The notes: generated from the sequence alone by a model not told the origin. Positions 1 to 8,564 are shown, counted from the stretch's first letter. The stretch: DNA of 64,000 nt from Bacteroidales bacterium (GCA_024693285.1 JAILLE010000012.1:62001-126000); one strand, 5' to 3'. Made by a program: numbers and translations.

Positions 1-2339
1 GAAGGATTGATATTCTTCCTCAGTCCCTTAATGAACCTTTCAAATTCTCTCTTCGGCTTACCATCCTCCGCAATTAGCCTTTTGATACGCTTTATATGGG
101 CTGCTGCAATCGTAGCCACATCACCTGCCCACTGCTCCCAATATCGCTTATCTCCAACCTTCTGAACCATCTTGGCGTAGAAGGTATTGGATAGTTCCTC
201 AAATTGAAGTTCCATCTGCTTGTACAGTTCGGAATTATCGTTCAGAGCACCTGCGTTGGAATACTCCCATCCGTCACTGCCACCAAATCCACTAACGCCC
301 CCAATCAGAACCTGCCTCGGCTTCTTTTTGTTCAACTCAATCTTGTTGACAGTGGCTTCAAATCTATCATCGTGTGCTCTGAGAGCGTTAAGAACCGTCC
401 ACACCACCTTGAACCTGTCACTCTTCTCCATCGCCTCGTTAGCATCCATATCAGGCGGAATAACTACAGGAATGATAATGTAGCCATATTTCTTTCCCGT
501 AGCAGTTCTCATAACACGTCCTACAGACTGAACTACATCCACCTGTGAATTCCTCGGAGACAGGAAGAGAACAGCATCCAAGGACGGCACATCCACGCCT
601 TCACTCAAGCATCGCACATTCGTCAGAATACGGCATTCGCCATCTTCTTCTGCTGCCTTCAACCACGCAAGTTTCTCTTCCCTTGTAGGAGCCGACATCG
701 CACCGTCAATATGCTTGGCTACAACATTTACAATGCCCTTCTTTTCCTCTTCTGTCATATCTGCAAGATACTTATCCTTGCAGTTGTTCAATAAGTCTGT
801 AGTAGCCTTGGAAACCTTGATATTGGAACAAAATGCAACGGCTTTCTTCATTGGTTCAGCGTCCGTCTGAAGAATATCCTGAGCGTCACCGATTATCTTC
901 TTGGACAGGGCATTGATACAACCAACTATCTTTCCTCCATCATCGGCATTCACTTCGCCATTCTCATTTGTCAGATAGTTCCTGAGGGTTGGTGATATGT
1001 TCTCATCATTGATAGTCAGAATTAGCACCTTGTAATCGGATAGTAAGCCTTTATCAACGGCTTCTCCAAATCCAATCTTGTAGAACTCTTCACCGTACAG
1101 GTTGACATCATCCATAGAGCACAGGATAGCCTCTGCCTTGTCTGCCTTGCCCTTCGCCTCATCAGTGTAAAGGCGTGGCGTAGCCGTCATATAGACACGC
1201 TTCTTTGCCTTAATGTACTCGTTATAGTGAACCCATACAAAGTTGCTATCAGCGTCACCCTTTAGCGTTACGCCCGTGGTTCTATGGGCTTCATCACACA
1301 CTACTAAGTCAAAGATTCCATATTCGTCATTCTCTTTGGCGAACAGGCTATTCTTATCTCCTGCAAGAAGGCGTTTCTGAGCCTCAGAAACAACCTGTAT
1401 GGATTGATATGTGGAGAACACCACCGTCATTCCATCCGTGTTGTTTTCTTGAGCGTAACGGAGCCTTTCTACGATTTCACTGACACTCGTGGAAGCAGGG
1501 AGAGCCAAATCTACAGTGGAATAAGTCTCATCCTCGTTCTGTGTTGTTTTCTTCGCCACTCCTGCATCGCTACACACACAAATCGGATAAATTGGATTGA
1601 TTGCCTGAGCACTCCACTCCCTCAGCATCTGTCCCAACAGAGCAATGGACGGAACCAAGAACAAAACCAAGCCCTTCCCATTCGTTTCCTGCTCTGCAAG
1701 CCTCAGGGAAGTGAACGTCTTGCCCGTTCCGCAAGCCATAATCATCTTGCCCCTATCGTGGGTTTTGAAATATTCCTTGGCATTATCCAAAGCCTTCTGT
1801 TGGTGCTCACGGACTTCAAATGGTTTCTGCCTTGAACCGTCTCCAAAGATACCCTGAGCCAATTTCTCCCAATCCACACCATCGTTTTCCAAATCATATA
1901 AGCCGATTCGGTTTACAGGTGGTGTTTGACGCAGGATTGTCTCTTCGGCATTGCTACCCCACTTGTTAGTGGTGCTTATCCATAGACGGTGAGAGAAATT
2001 CACCTGTCTTGCATCCGTAAAGAAGGATTTACCTGAAGTGGAAAGGAAACTATCAACCTCTGCCTTGTCAATGGCAGTACCGTCAAGGTAGCACTTACAT
2101 TGGATAGCCCAAAACTCGCCTTCATAGGAAAGGGCAACCAAGTCAATACCCAAATCACTACCTCCGAACTGACTGCGAAACGGGAACTCGTGCCACATCC
2201 ACACTGTCTTCAACGTTTTGGCATAGATTGGCGAAGTAAGGAGATAACCCCTCATCAACCGTTCAAACTTGCCACCTTTTTCTCTTTCGGAAGCGGAACC
2301 CTGACGGAACTCTCTCAGGATATCTTGGAATGTCTTCAT
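1..2339 (-). CDS. Type ISP-like restriction-modification enzyme (nuclease-helicase part), cut by window start
   Basis: The reading frame starts at ATG 2339 and stays open for about 779 codons to the window edge, so the C-terminus is missing. Around residues 59-82 there is a Mrr/PD-(D/E)xK nuclease signature (GSDLGID, then QCK). A superfamily 2 helicase follows: Walker A MACGTGKT near residue 200, CDEAH near 350, SEGVDVP and QSVGRVMR near 600. This order matches the N-terminal half of single-polypeptide type ISP enzymes such as LlaGI/LlaBIII, which continue into a coupler, an N6-adenine methyltransferase and a target recognition domain. Those parts would lie left of the window, so the alternative, a plain nuclease-helicase (COG4889-like), cannot be excluded. 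It was probably carried in by the mobile element. Confidence 0.72.
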   Translation of the reverse strand, partial: MKTFQDILREFRQGSASEREKGGKFERLMRGYLLTSPIYAKTLKTVWMWHEFPFRSQFGGSDLGIDLVALSYEGEFWAIQCKCYLDGTAIDKAEVDSFLSTSGKSFFTDARQVNFSHRLWISTTNKWGSNAEETILRQTPPVNRIGLYDLENDGVDWEKLAQGIFGDGSRQKPFEVREHQQKALDNAKEYFKTHDRGKMIMACGTGKTFTSLRLAEQETNGKGLVLFLVPSIALLGQMLREWSAQAINPIYPICVCSDAGVAKKTTQNEDETYSTVDLALPASTSVSEIVERLRYAQENNTDGMTVVFSTYQSIQVVSEAQKRLLAGDKNSLFAKENDEYGIFDLVVCDEAHRTTGVTLKGDADSNFVWVHYNEYIKAKKRVYMTATPRLYTDEAKGKADKAEAILCSMDDVNLYGEEFYKIGFGEAVDKGLLSDYKVLILTINDENISPTLRNYLTNENGEVNADDGGKIVGCINALSKKIIGDAQDILQTDAEPMKKAVAFCSNIKVSKATTDLLNNCKDKYLADMTEEEKKGIVNVVAKHIDGAMSAPTREEKLAWLKAAEEDGECRILTNVRCLSEGVDVPSLDAVLFLSPRNSQVDVVQSVGRVMRTATGKKYGYIIIPVVIPPDMDANEAMEKSDRFKVVWTVLNALRAHDDRFEATVNKIELNKKKPRQVLIGGVSGFGGSDGWEYSNAGALNDNSELYKQMELQFEELSNTFYAKMVQKVGDKRYWEQWAGDVATIAAAHIKRIKRLIAEDGKPKREFERFIKGLRKNINP

Positions 2340-2373
2340 AAATGGGAATGATAATTATTCAAATCTAAACTAT

Positions 2374-2381
2374 CAAAAATA
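2374..2381 (-). promoter_or_regulatory. Probable -7 element for the restriction gene
   Basis: On the minus strand this reads TATTTTTG, a full match to TAnnTTTG, about 35 nt before the start codon at 2339. No good TTTG is seen at the expected -33 spacing, so the promoter may be weak or activator-dependent. Confidence 0.4.
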
Positions 2382-2426
2382 ACCATTTTTCTTGAGAATG
2401 CCATTTATATCTGTAGATAAAAAGAA

Positions 2427-2452
2427 AAAAGGCTCGGATATCCGAACCTTTT
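2427..2452 (-). terminator. Rho-independent terminator after the XRE gene
   Basis: A palindrome (AAAAGG, then TCGGATATCCGA, then CCTTTT) is followed on the minus strand by a long T-rich run. It lies just after the XRE stop codon and before the promoter of the restriction gene, so the two genes look separately transcribed. Confidence 0.65.
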
Positions 2453-2472
2453 CCCATAAAAACAGTATAGCA

Positions 2473-3126
2473 CTAATCGTTTTCCGTCTCAATCTTCTGT
2501 TTCACTGCCCCTTCAATGTCATTGCGGATTTCCGTATAGAGCAACTCGGTATCCCAACTACCATCATCCGCTTTAGCATTGTTGAACTCATAGCGAGCGT
2601 CATAGGTGTACGTCTCAAATTTGCCGTTCTTATAGCATAGCGTAAGATAGAAGACGGCAGGCTCAGGAATGAATACCAAAGAGAACACTTCAAACGTTTC
2701 CACCATTCCCATCATTGAGAACGGCTTAATATCCTTCTCTTTCTCTTCTTTAGCCAATCTGTTTTTCCTATCAACTTTCTCTGCCCTCTGAACAAATCCC
2801 TTAAGGTTACTTCTCAATTCAGCATAATCGGTGTACACAGGGAGTTTAACTACGTCCTTTGCCTTTGTCAGCCTGTATGCTTCACCGTCAATCAGCACAA
2901 GCGGCTGACTTCCACCTTTAGGAGCGTTGACTGTCTCTTCGTTTGGCTTAAACAATTCAGTAATATCACAGCCAATGGCATTGGCAACGTCAACCAAAGT
3001 GCTCAGTTTGGGGTTTCCCTTCTTTAGAGAGGAATTTAGGTTGGACGCATCCATACCAATCTTGTCGGCTACATCCTTTATGGACAAGCCCCTTTCCTTG
3101 AGAATGTCTTTAATCCGCAGTTCCAT
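2473..3126 (-). CDS. XRE-family transcriptional regulator
   Basis: A protein of 217 residues. Residues 1-62 form a Cro/C1-type helix-turn-helix (IKDVADKIGM, then ASNLNSSLKKG, then VDVANAIGCDITELF). The remaining 150 residues are unrecognised and rich in charged and aromatic residues. It sits between the restriction gene and a divergent cassette of small genes, and its promoter lies back to back with that of the cassette. Inference: it represses or times one or both units, as controller proteins do in restriction systems. Its promoter would give a leader of only about 12 nt. Confidence 0.8.
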   Translation of the reverse strand: MELRIKDILKERGLSIKDVADKIGMDASNLNSSLKKGNPKLSTLVDVANAIGCDITELFKPNEETVNAPKGGSQPLVLIDGEAYRLTKAKDVVKLPVYTDYAELRSNLKGFVQRAEKVDRKNRLAKEEKEKDIKPFSMMGMVETFEVFSLVFIPEPAVFYLTLCYKNGKFETYTYDARYEFNNAKADDGSWDTELLYTEIRNDIEGAVKQKIETEND

Positions 3127-3142
3127 ATCTGACTATTTTGCA

Positions 3143-3173
3143 CAAAGATAACTAACGGTGATAAAAAACCAAA
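3143..3173 (-). promoter_or_regulatory. Promoter of the XRE gene
   Basis: On the minus strand, TTTG (3170-3173) and TATCTTTG (3143-3150) are separated by exactly 19 bp, a full match to the Bacteroidetes consensus. Transcription would begin about a dozen bases before the start codon. Confidence 0.75.
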
Positions 3174-3211
3174 TAATTTCTGAAAAAAGTGTAAAAAAGT
3201 ACCCGAATTAT

Positions 3212-3242
3212 TTTGTAGTCTCGTATTTTTATAGTACCTTTG
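3212..3242 (+). promoter_or_regulatory. Promoter of the small-gene cassette
   Basis: TTTG (3212-3215), 19 bp, TACCTTTG (3235-3242): a full consensus match. It drives the plus-strand genes from 3276 to 5224 and is divergent from the XRE promoter, about 40 bp away. Confidence 0.75.
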
Positions 3243-3275
3243 TAACAGATAGAAAAAGGGTAATAAAGTACGATT

Positions 3276-3542
3276 ATGAACACCGAAATGATTATCAACC
3301 GCACCACGCTGAACGGAGCACAGTGGCAGATTGTCAAGGACTTCTTGGGAGTAGCACTGTTCCTTAAGAACTACAACAAGGAAGGATATCACTTCAGTGG
3401 ATATTGCTTCAAGAGCATTGAAGAGGCGAACGCACACCTTGACGCTATAAACGAAAGAACCAAACACCCCGAGCAGTTCACACCTTGCACTGATTGCAGT
3501 GGCTTCTACGGACGTGGCTCCAACGTTTACTACGGTGACTAA
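3276..3542 (+). CDS. Small protein of unknown function, first gene of the cassette
   Basis: A protein of 88 residues whose ATG lies about 30 bp after a consensus promoter. I do not recognise the family. It has no signal peptide or membrane segment. The C-terminal part holds a CTDC pair and a Gly/Tyr-rich tail (GFYGRG, NVYYGD). Three further small genes and a serine recombinase follow in the same direction with short gaps, so it is probably part of the element's maintenance cassette. Confidence 0.6.
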   Translation: MNTEMIINRTTLNGAQWQIVKDFLGVALFLKNYNKEGYHFSGYCFKSIEEANAHLDAINERTKHPEQFTPCTDCSGFYGRGSNVYYGD

Positions 3543-3576
3543 GATATTGATTGTTTAACTCTTAATAGATTTTGAT

Positions 3577-3921
3577 ATGAGAACTCAGATTATGACTGTC
3601 AGCAATCAGGAAATGATTATCGCTTCCTATGCTATCACTCGCAGCAATGACGCTTTCCTTGCTGCCCTCCAAATGTCCAAGTGCAATGAACTTGTCAACC
3701 GCCTTCGCAGTGGCATCGTCCACGGTTACTTCCTGAAGGCTGACGGCAAGACTATCCGTGAGTTTTGGGGTACAACCAACCCTTCCCTCGCTGAGAAGAA
3801 AACAGTTAATCCTATCGGAACTATGCCGAGACTTCCCAAAGGTGTCATCCCATTCGTGGATTGTGAGTGTGGGCAGTGGCGTTCAATGCGAATCGGCTCT
3901 TTCATCGGCTATGCTGAATAA
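3577..3921 (+). CDS. DUF2693-like (SH3-barrel type) small protein
   Basis: A protein of 114 residues. The C-terminal half resembles the DUF2693/SH3-barrel proteins common on Bacteroides plasmids and conjugative elements: a short strand segment, then a 'KGVIPFVDCE' stretch and 'WRSMRIGSFIG' at the end. The role of the family is unknown. It starts 34 bp after the previous stop codon and belongs to the same transcript. The family assignment is from memory of the motif pattern only. Confidence 0.55.
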   Translation: MRTQIMTVSNQEMIIASYAITRSNDAFLAALQMSKCNELVNRLRSGIVHGYFLKADGKTIREFWGTTNPSLAEKKTVNPIGTMPRLPKGVIPFVDCECGQWRSMRIGSFIGYAE

Positions 3922-3966
3922 GTTCAACAAGGAGGGTGTAACAGCCCTCCCACAAATCTAACAGAA

Positions 3967-4260
3967 ATGAAATACTACAGTTACAAAGGCACAAAGGTTA
4001 GGCTTCAGGCGGAGGAATACCGTTCAAATGGAACTCTCGCAGTGGCTATGTACACAAAGGACGGTAATCTGTATGACGTTATCACTGTCAATCTGTGTGA
4101 CGGGCTGCAGTCCGATAGTATGGCTTTCCTTGATACGAACAACCACTCAGGCATTGATAAGTGGATGGAGAAGCAGAACCTTGCAATCCCTATGTATGTA
4201 ACTCGCAGGAGTGGGTTCTGCACCTATCCCCTATACACGATTCTAACATCTAATTTCTAA
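3967..4260 (+). CDS. DUF4313-like protein
   Basis: A protein of 97 residues matching the layout of DUF4313 proteins of Bacteroidales mobile elements: a 'SNGTLAVAMYTKDG' strand pair, 'VNLCDGLQSD', 'DTNNHSGID' and a terminal 'GFCTYPLY'. The function of the family is not known. It is a soluble small protein, in the middle of the plus-strand cassette. Confidence 0.65.
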   Translation: MKYYSYKGTKVRLQAEEYRSNGTLAVAMYTKDGNLYDVITVNLCDGLQSDSMAFLDTNNHSGIDKWMEKQNLAIPMYVTRRSGFCTYPLYTILTSNF

Positions 4261-4265
4261 TCACT

Positions 4266-4583
4266 ATGACAATGGCAAGATACATCCTCAGCATCCTTCG
4301 GACGGAACTTATGATTATGCTCTCTTGGGGCTTTCACAGTGCGTATGCCCTTGAGAACGGGCTTGGCTTCTACGTCAATGGTTATCTCCACAAAGGCAAA
4401 GTGGAGGTGGTGTATGACGAAGGATGGGACTTGTTCACCGTACGCATCATCAACCGTGACGGGACTGTTAAGCAGCAGGAGGAAGGGATTTACCTTGATT
4501 GCTTGGTGTCTGTCATTGATTCAATGGTGGAACGGTGTTCTGACTACAAGGAGCGAGTTAAGAAGGATTACGGACTGAGATAA
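4266..4583 (+). CDS. Conserved mobile-element protein of unknown function
   Basis: A protein of 105 residues starting 5 bp after the previous stop. A hydrophobic N-terminal stretch is followed by 'SWGFHSAYALENGLGFYVNG', a pattern I associate with small proteins of Bacteroides plasmids, and then by strands ending in a basic C-terminus. A function cannot be assigned. The second ATG (Met3) is an equally possible start. Confidence 0.55.
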   Translation: MTMARYILSILRTELMIMLSWGFHSAYALENGLGFYVNGYLHKGKVEVVYDEGWDLFTVRIINRDGTVKQQEEGIYLDCLVSVIDSMVERCSDYKERVKKDYGLR

Positions 4584-4591
4584 TAAACGCT

Positions 4592-5224
4592 ATGGAAAGA
4601 ATTTGTGCCGTCTTAAGGGTGAGTACGTCAGAACAAGACTACACATACCAATACAATACGATAAAAGAACTGTGTGAACGCAAAGGATGGGAGATAGTTA
4701 AGGTGTTCGCCAATAAAGTGTCAGGAGCCAAGAAAAATGAGGAGAGGAAGGAAATCGTGGAACTGCTTGACTACGTAAAAAACAATCAGGTGGACAGGGT
4801 TGTGGCTACCGAAATCAGCCGTATCGGGAGAGATACGCTTGAAGCCTTAAAGACGATTGAAATTCTGAATGAACATAAGGTGAACTTGTACCTTGCGAAC
4901 TACAACATAGAGACACTGAACCCCAATGGTGAAGTCAATCCCATAGCACGGCTCATCCTGACTATTTGCCTTGAAATCAGTTCCTATGAGCGTAATCTCA
5001 TACGCTACAGAATGAAGGCAGGGTATGAGGATTATCTCAAGCGTAGAAAAGAGAACCCTGAACTGCGTCTCGGCAGACAGGGTTACAAACGTAGCGAACA
5101 GGAGTACCGTGAAATCTATTCAAAGGAACTCAGCCTTATGCGGAAGGGTATCTCAATGCGTAATGTCAAGCAACTTACGGGCACATCTTTAGGGACACTT
5201 CAAAAGTTGAAAAAGTACCTTTGA
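4592..5224 (+). CDS. Serine recombinase (resolvase/invertase family)
   Basis: A protein of 210 residues. The N-terminal resolvase fold carries the catalytic motif RVSTSEQ (Ser11), followed by the conserved ATEISRIGRD and a long helix (EISSYERNLIRYRMKAG). The C-terminus holds a short helix-turn-helix (GISMRNVKQLTGTSLGTLQ), usual for DNA invertases and resolvases. It is the last gene of the plus-strand cassette, 8 bp after the preceding gene. It may resolve multimers or invert a segment of the element; no invertible inverted repeats were found beside it. Confidence 0.88.
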   Translation: MERICAVLRVSTSEQDYTYQYNTIKELCERKGWEIVKVFANKVSGAKKNEERKEIVELLDYVKNNQVDRVVATEISRIGRDTLEALKTIEILNEHKVNLYLANYNIETLNPNGEVNPIARLILTICLEISSYERNLIRYRMKAGYEDYLKRRKENPELRLGRQGYKRSEQEYREIYSKELSLMRKGISMRNVKQLTGTSLGTLQKLKKYL

Positions 5225-5252
5225 TAATTTTTATTATCATTCCTATCAAAAT

Positions 5253-5735
5253 CTACCATACACGGGAGGGTGCATACCTTCCCGTTTTTGTTTCACGCTC
5301 ACGAGCGAAACGTTTCTTCTGTCCTGCGGACATCCTTGCCCTCGTCTCATCACTCGGACACATATGCCCTATGGACAAATGAAACCTTGTCAGAGGGTTC
5401 GCCATATTCCCTTTTGGGTGCGTCCAACGTAAATTCTCTACCCTATTATCACGCTTATCGCAGTTGAGGTGTTCCACCTGTGTTTGCCCCTCCTGTGGCG
5501 GTGGAAGAAAGGCAAATGCAACAAGCCTGTGTACCCTAAAGTACCTTTTCTCGCCTTCTTTGCATAATGCCACTTTGACATAATAGCCTTTGGAGGCGTG
5601 TGTTCGTAATACCTGCGTAACGCCACTTTTTCGGTAATCGTGGCTCCTGACACGCCCGTAGTTACTTACATCGTACAATCCTTCATATCCCTGTATTGGA
5701 CGCCATTCTTCATCCAAATAGTATTTCCTGTTCAT
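5253..5735 (-). CDS. NUMOD4/HNH homing-type endonuclease
   Basis: A protein of 160 residues. Residues 8-32 form a NUMOD4 motif (EEWRPIQGYEGLYDVSNYGR). The HNH_3-type nuclease core follows: VHRLVAFAF, then VEHLNCDKRDNRVENLRW with the expected His and Asn residues. The C-terminus is basic. Such enzymes are self-propagating nucleases of phages and mobile elements. No intron-like structure is visible around it, so it appears free-standing between the two gene blocks of the element. Its 3' end overlaps the terminator of the convergent recombinase. Confidence 0.85.
   Translation of the reverse strand: MNRKYYLDEEWRPIQGYEGLYDVSNYGRVRSHDYRKSGVTQVLRTHASKGYYVKVALCKEGEKRYFRVHRLVAFAFLPPPQEGQTQVEHLNCDKRDNRVENLRWTHPKGNMANPLTRFHLSIGHMCPSDETRARMSAGQKKRFARERETKTGRYAPSRVW
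5263..5290 (+). terminator. Terminator of the plus-strand cassette
   Basis: A CGGGAGG / CCTTCCCG stem around GTGCATA is followed by a T-rich run. It lies 40 bp after the recombinase stop and inside the 3' end of the convergent HNH gene. Confidence 0.5.
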
Positions 5736-5737
5736 TA

Positions 5738-5770
5738 CCTAAACTATTTAACAATAAATAGTTGTTAGGT
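5738..5770. other. AT-rich hairpin before the HNH gene
   Basis: A 9-bp stem AACTATTTA / TAAATAGTT around ACAA is extended by ACCTAA / TTAGGT across a 2-nt bulge. It lies between the stop codon of the gene at 5806 and the HNH start at 5735, and may end the upstream transcript. Confidence 0.45.
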
Positions 5771-5805
5771 TTGAAAAGGATACTTGGATTGCCCGTCCTT
5801 ACCGA

Positions 5806-6306
5806 TTATACTTTCTCAATCACAGCCAAATCACCATAGTTGTTCTCAAGATGGAAGCGATGCTTATCCCACTTTACGGAGCAATAATAAGGCTCTCCAA
5901 ATAAATCCAACTCCTGCTCTTCGTCCTCGTCAACAATCAAATCCATTGCATAGGCTCTGCAAGGGATGTATTCGTCAACTATTTCCTTAAGTTTCTCAAA
6001 AGGAAATGGCTTAAATGCTTCAGATTCACCTCCATTAATGTCGGAATAATACCGACAGTAAGGGGTAATGGTAAATGTAGCCTCTCCAAAAATATTATTA
6101 GAGAAAGGGGATGTCCTTAGTTCAAGGAAGTCCTTCCTGAAGATAACCACCCTACTTACTCCGTATCTGTTGAGAATAGTACCTGCACAATACTCTCTGT
6201 AAACCACCTTGTTTAGATAGTTGATGATTTCATTGGACATTGCACTTACACAATCTGCTGCGTTTATCGTCTCGGCAGCGTTGACGTTTACATTTGTCTT
6301 TTCCAT
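5806..6306 (-). CDS. Unknown soluble protein of the mobile element
   Basis: I chose the internal ATG at 6306 (MEKTNVNV), giving 166 residues; an in-frame ATG at 6348 would add 14 residues that look like spurious upstream sequence. I do not recognise the family. The C-terminal part is acidic (VDEDEEQELDLFGEPYY) and rich in aromatic residues, with no membrane segment. It lies in the same direction as, and 55 bp after, the 6361-7170 gene. Confidence 0.5.
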   Translation of the reverse strand: MEKTNVNVNAAETINAADCVSAMSNEIINYLNKVVYREYCAGTILNRYGVSRVVIFRKDFLELRTSPFSNNIFGEATFTITPYCRYYSDINGGESEAFKPFPFEKLKEIVDEYIPCRAYAMDLIVDEDEEQELDLFGEPYYCSVKWDKHRFHLENNYGDLAVIEKV

Positions 6307-6360
6307 ACTGCAGTTATACAGGGAAAATTTGGAAAAAACAAATCGCATCTTATTTGAGTA

Positions 6361-7170
6361 TCAATCCAAGAAGTCTGTAACCCTATGTGCCTCTGATAAC
6401 AATTCATCCTCGTAATCTGATAACGGGTTTATCCAATCAGCGACTTCACGTGCTATTTGTATCTTAGCCCTGTATCCTTCCGAATCCGTCAGTTGTTCAG
6501 CAACGTCACAATATCTCTTTATCAGTTCAGCCCTCTCAAACAACCACACATCCTCAAGAATTTGTTTCACTGCCGTAGCCCTATCCGCTATTGCCTTGTT
6601 ATGCTCTATCCGTATCCTCTGTGCTTCATCATTCTTCCTTTTCCACTCTTCTTGAAGTAATCGCTCTTTCCTTATCCGTCCTGCGGCTCCGTGAAGATAG
6701 GGTATGGTATCTTCAATAATCCTCTCCCACGTGCTGCCTTCAGTTTTTACAAGCGTCTTCGTTGCATTCCAACCCGTTCCACCATATATTTCAATCGCCA
6801 ATTTGCCTGAGGGGATAAGGGTTTTATGCTTACTTGAGCCACTCTTTGTCATTATGAAGGTTTGCTTCTCTTTTACCCTAATGGGGATAATCTCACCATC
6901 AACTATGATAGCAGAAGCAGGGCAATGGTAGTGCTCTCTGCAATCCAAGATTAGTGAGAACCCTTCCTTATACATCCTTCTTAAAAACAGCCCAAACAGA
7001 GAAATGGCTTTCTTTACCATTTTCTTTGTAGCGGAAACTGTCAAATAACCTTTCTGTATCTGCTCTTCAAATACTCTGTAGGTTATGCCCCCGTCTATGT
7101 TGCATTTCATAGCGTGAGCCTCGCTCATTCTTAGGATACCGTTTAGTTCAGATAGTGAATGCGTGTTCAT
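6361..7170 (-). CDS. Unknown coiled-coil protein of the mobile element
   Basis: From the internal ATG at 7170 (MNTHSLSELNG) the protein has about 269 residues; the ORF could start at 7212. The middle holds a strand-rich region (SAIIVDGEIIPIRVKEKQTF), followed by a highly charged helical stretch (RKERLLQEEWKRKNDEAQR) that is probably a coiled coil. No catalytic motif is recognised. Its neighbours suggest an accessory role in replication or mobilisation of the element, but the sequence does not show this. Confidence 0.5.
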   Translation of the reverse strand: MNTHSLSELNGILRMSEAHAMKCNIDGGITYRVFEEQIQKGYLTVSATKKMVKKAISLFGLFLRRMYKEGFSLILDCREHYHCPASAIIVDGEIIPIRVKEKQTFIMTKSGSSKHKTLIPSGKLAIEIYGGTGWNATKTLVKTEGSTWERIIEDTIPYLHGAAGRIRKERLLQEEWKRKNDEAQRIRIEHNKAIADRATAVKQILEDVWLFERAELIKRYCDVAEQLTDSEGYRAKIQIAREVADWINPLSDYEDELLSEAHRVTDFLD

Positions 7171-7316
7171 ATTTGAATTCTCATTTGTTTCTTTTAGATA
7201 TAAACATATCAAAATTACTCACACGAAACAGGACTGTCTTTGAGAAATAAATGGTTGTTTTGCCCTGTGCTGAGGTTTTAGAACAATCTGCGGTTGAGGC
7301 TCCCACGGATGAGCAA

Positions 7317-8360
7317 TTACGAGTTATACATCATTCTTCGCAAGTCTCTTGCGTATTGAGCCTCTACCTTTGCGGAATAGTCAATCAAGTCGAGGGCTGT
7401 CTTCTCGATTTCGGCTTGGCTGCTATATTGCCGTCCGTTGATGGTTTCTACGAGTCGAGTCATCGCTGAGTCGCAGTTCATAGCCTTGGAGTTAATGCAA
7501 GCAATCCAATTCGGAACCTCCCTCTCGAATTCATCAAGGATGTCGTAAGCCTCATCCGTGTAGTTGTCGAGTTCCTGCGTCTCACCCTGCCTGTTCACCT
7601 TGGAATAAACAAACGGGATTTGAGAGTCGATGAAGTCAGCGGTGATGGTTGGGCTTGGAGGGTTGTTGTCTTCAGGGGTTTGGACTGAGGCTTCAGGATT
7701 ATCAACAAACGTTGAAGTATCTCCCATCATAGCGTCATCGCCTTGGTAGTTGGAATGAGGTTCTTCTTCCTTCTCGGTTTCAACTTCAAAGTGACTACTA
7801 ATATCTAACTTGTTATTAATAATAGAATTATCTATAATTATAATATCTTTATTATCTATATTATCTATTATCTCTGTATTGTTTATACTATCTATATTGT
7901 TGTCACTTTTTCCACTCTTCGGTTGCTCTTCAAGTTGATGTCTGAGTTGAAACGATGGTACTCCTTTCTTGTAATCGGATGTGACGATACCAAAGTCAGG
8001 ATGAGAGCAGGAGCACTCTTCAAATGGTATAGATTGATACTTCAGGAAAGTTTCATAGTTAACCTTGTACTTCCTTGCACCCTGAACCTTTCCTTTCCCC
8101 TTCGCCTGAGGGATAATATCAATGATACCTGCCCGATACAACGAATCCAATGCCCCTGATAGGACATTCTTACTCAGATTAGTTTCTTGTTCAAGGAGTG
8201 CATTTGTCCTGTAGAACCATCCATCAAATGCTTCGTTCTTATTCTCATAGTATGATGAGAGTTGGAGAAGGGAGAAGAGAGTGCTGCGGCAGTTGTTGTC
8301 CAAACACAGGAATAGTTGTGTAGGGACTGCCGTAAATTGATAATTTGTTTTGCGAGTCAT
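7317..8360 (-). CDS. Winged-helix replication-initiation-like protein
   Basis: A protein of 347 residues. The N-terminus (residues 1-110) has the layout of plasmid or phage replication helix-turn-helix proteins: short helices with 'WFYRTNALLEQETNLSKN' and 'GALDSLYRAGIIDIIPQ', as in DnaD/RepA-like winged helices. The centre (residues 155-185) is a low-complexity Asn/Ile/Asp run encoded by a very AT-rich tract. The C-terminus is an acidic helical region. Inference: replication or primosome loading during transfer of the element. The assignment rests on fold-like patterns, not a clear family match. Confidence 0.5.
   Translation of the reverse strand: MTRKTNYQFTAVPTQLFLCLDNNCRSTLFSLLQLSSYYENKNEAFDGWFYRTNALLEQETNLSKNVLSGALDSLYRAGIIDIIPQAKGKGKVQGARKYKVNYETFLKYQSIPFEECSCSHPDFGIVTSDYKKGVPSFQLRHQLEEQPKSGKSDNNIDSINNTEIIDNIDNKDIIIIDNSIINNKLDISSHFEVETEKEEEPHSNYQGDDAMMGDTSTFVDNPEASVQTPEDNNPPSPTITADFIDSQIPFVYSKVNRQGETQELDNYTDEAYDILDEFEREVPNWIACINSKAMNCDSAMTRLVETINGRQYSSQAEIEKTALDLIDYSAKVEAQYARDLRRMMYNS
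7800..7905. repeat. AT-rich tract with repeated TTATCTAT-like units
   Basis: About 100 bp almost without G or C, made of short overlapping repeats (ATTATCTAT and variants), inside the replication-like gene. It encodes the Asn/Ile/Asp low-complexity linker and could double as a DNA-unwinding element. Confidence 0.45.
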
Positions 8361-8390
8361 TCATAATCATATTACTTCGTTTATTAAATG

Positions 8391-8491
8391 GATTGCCGAT
8401 GGTGTTTCAAGAGGCTCGCAATCTTTACTTCACCATCGGTTTTCCCGTGTATATGAATATCTCTGAAATCTCAATGGCTCAATTACGAGCC
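8391..8491. other. Cluster of alternative hairpins upstream of the replication-like gene
   Basis: This is most of the 294-bp gap between the replication-like gene and the integrase. GATTGC (8391-8396) can pair with GCAATC (8418-8423), and CCGATGGTG (8396-8404) with CACCATCGG (8431-8439); the two pairings compete. GGCTC (8476-8480) pairs with GAGCC (8487-8491). It may be a leader, a counter-transcribed RNA or an origin structure. No ORF is visible. Confidence 0.4.
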
Positions 8492-8564
8492 GAACCATCT
8501 CAATTGAACAATCATAAATATCCGTCTCTAAGTTAATATACAGAAAAAAAGCAGAAAAAACAAG

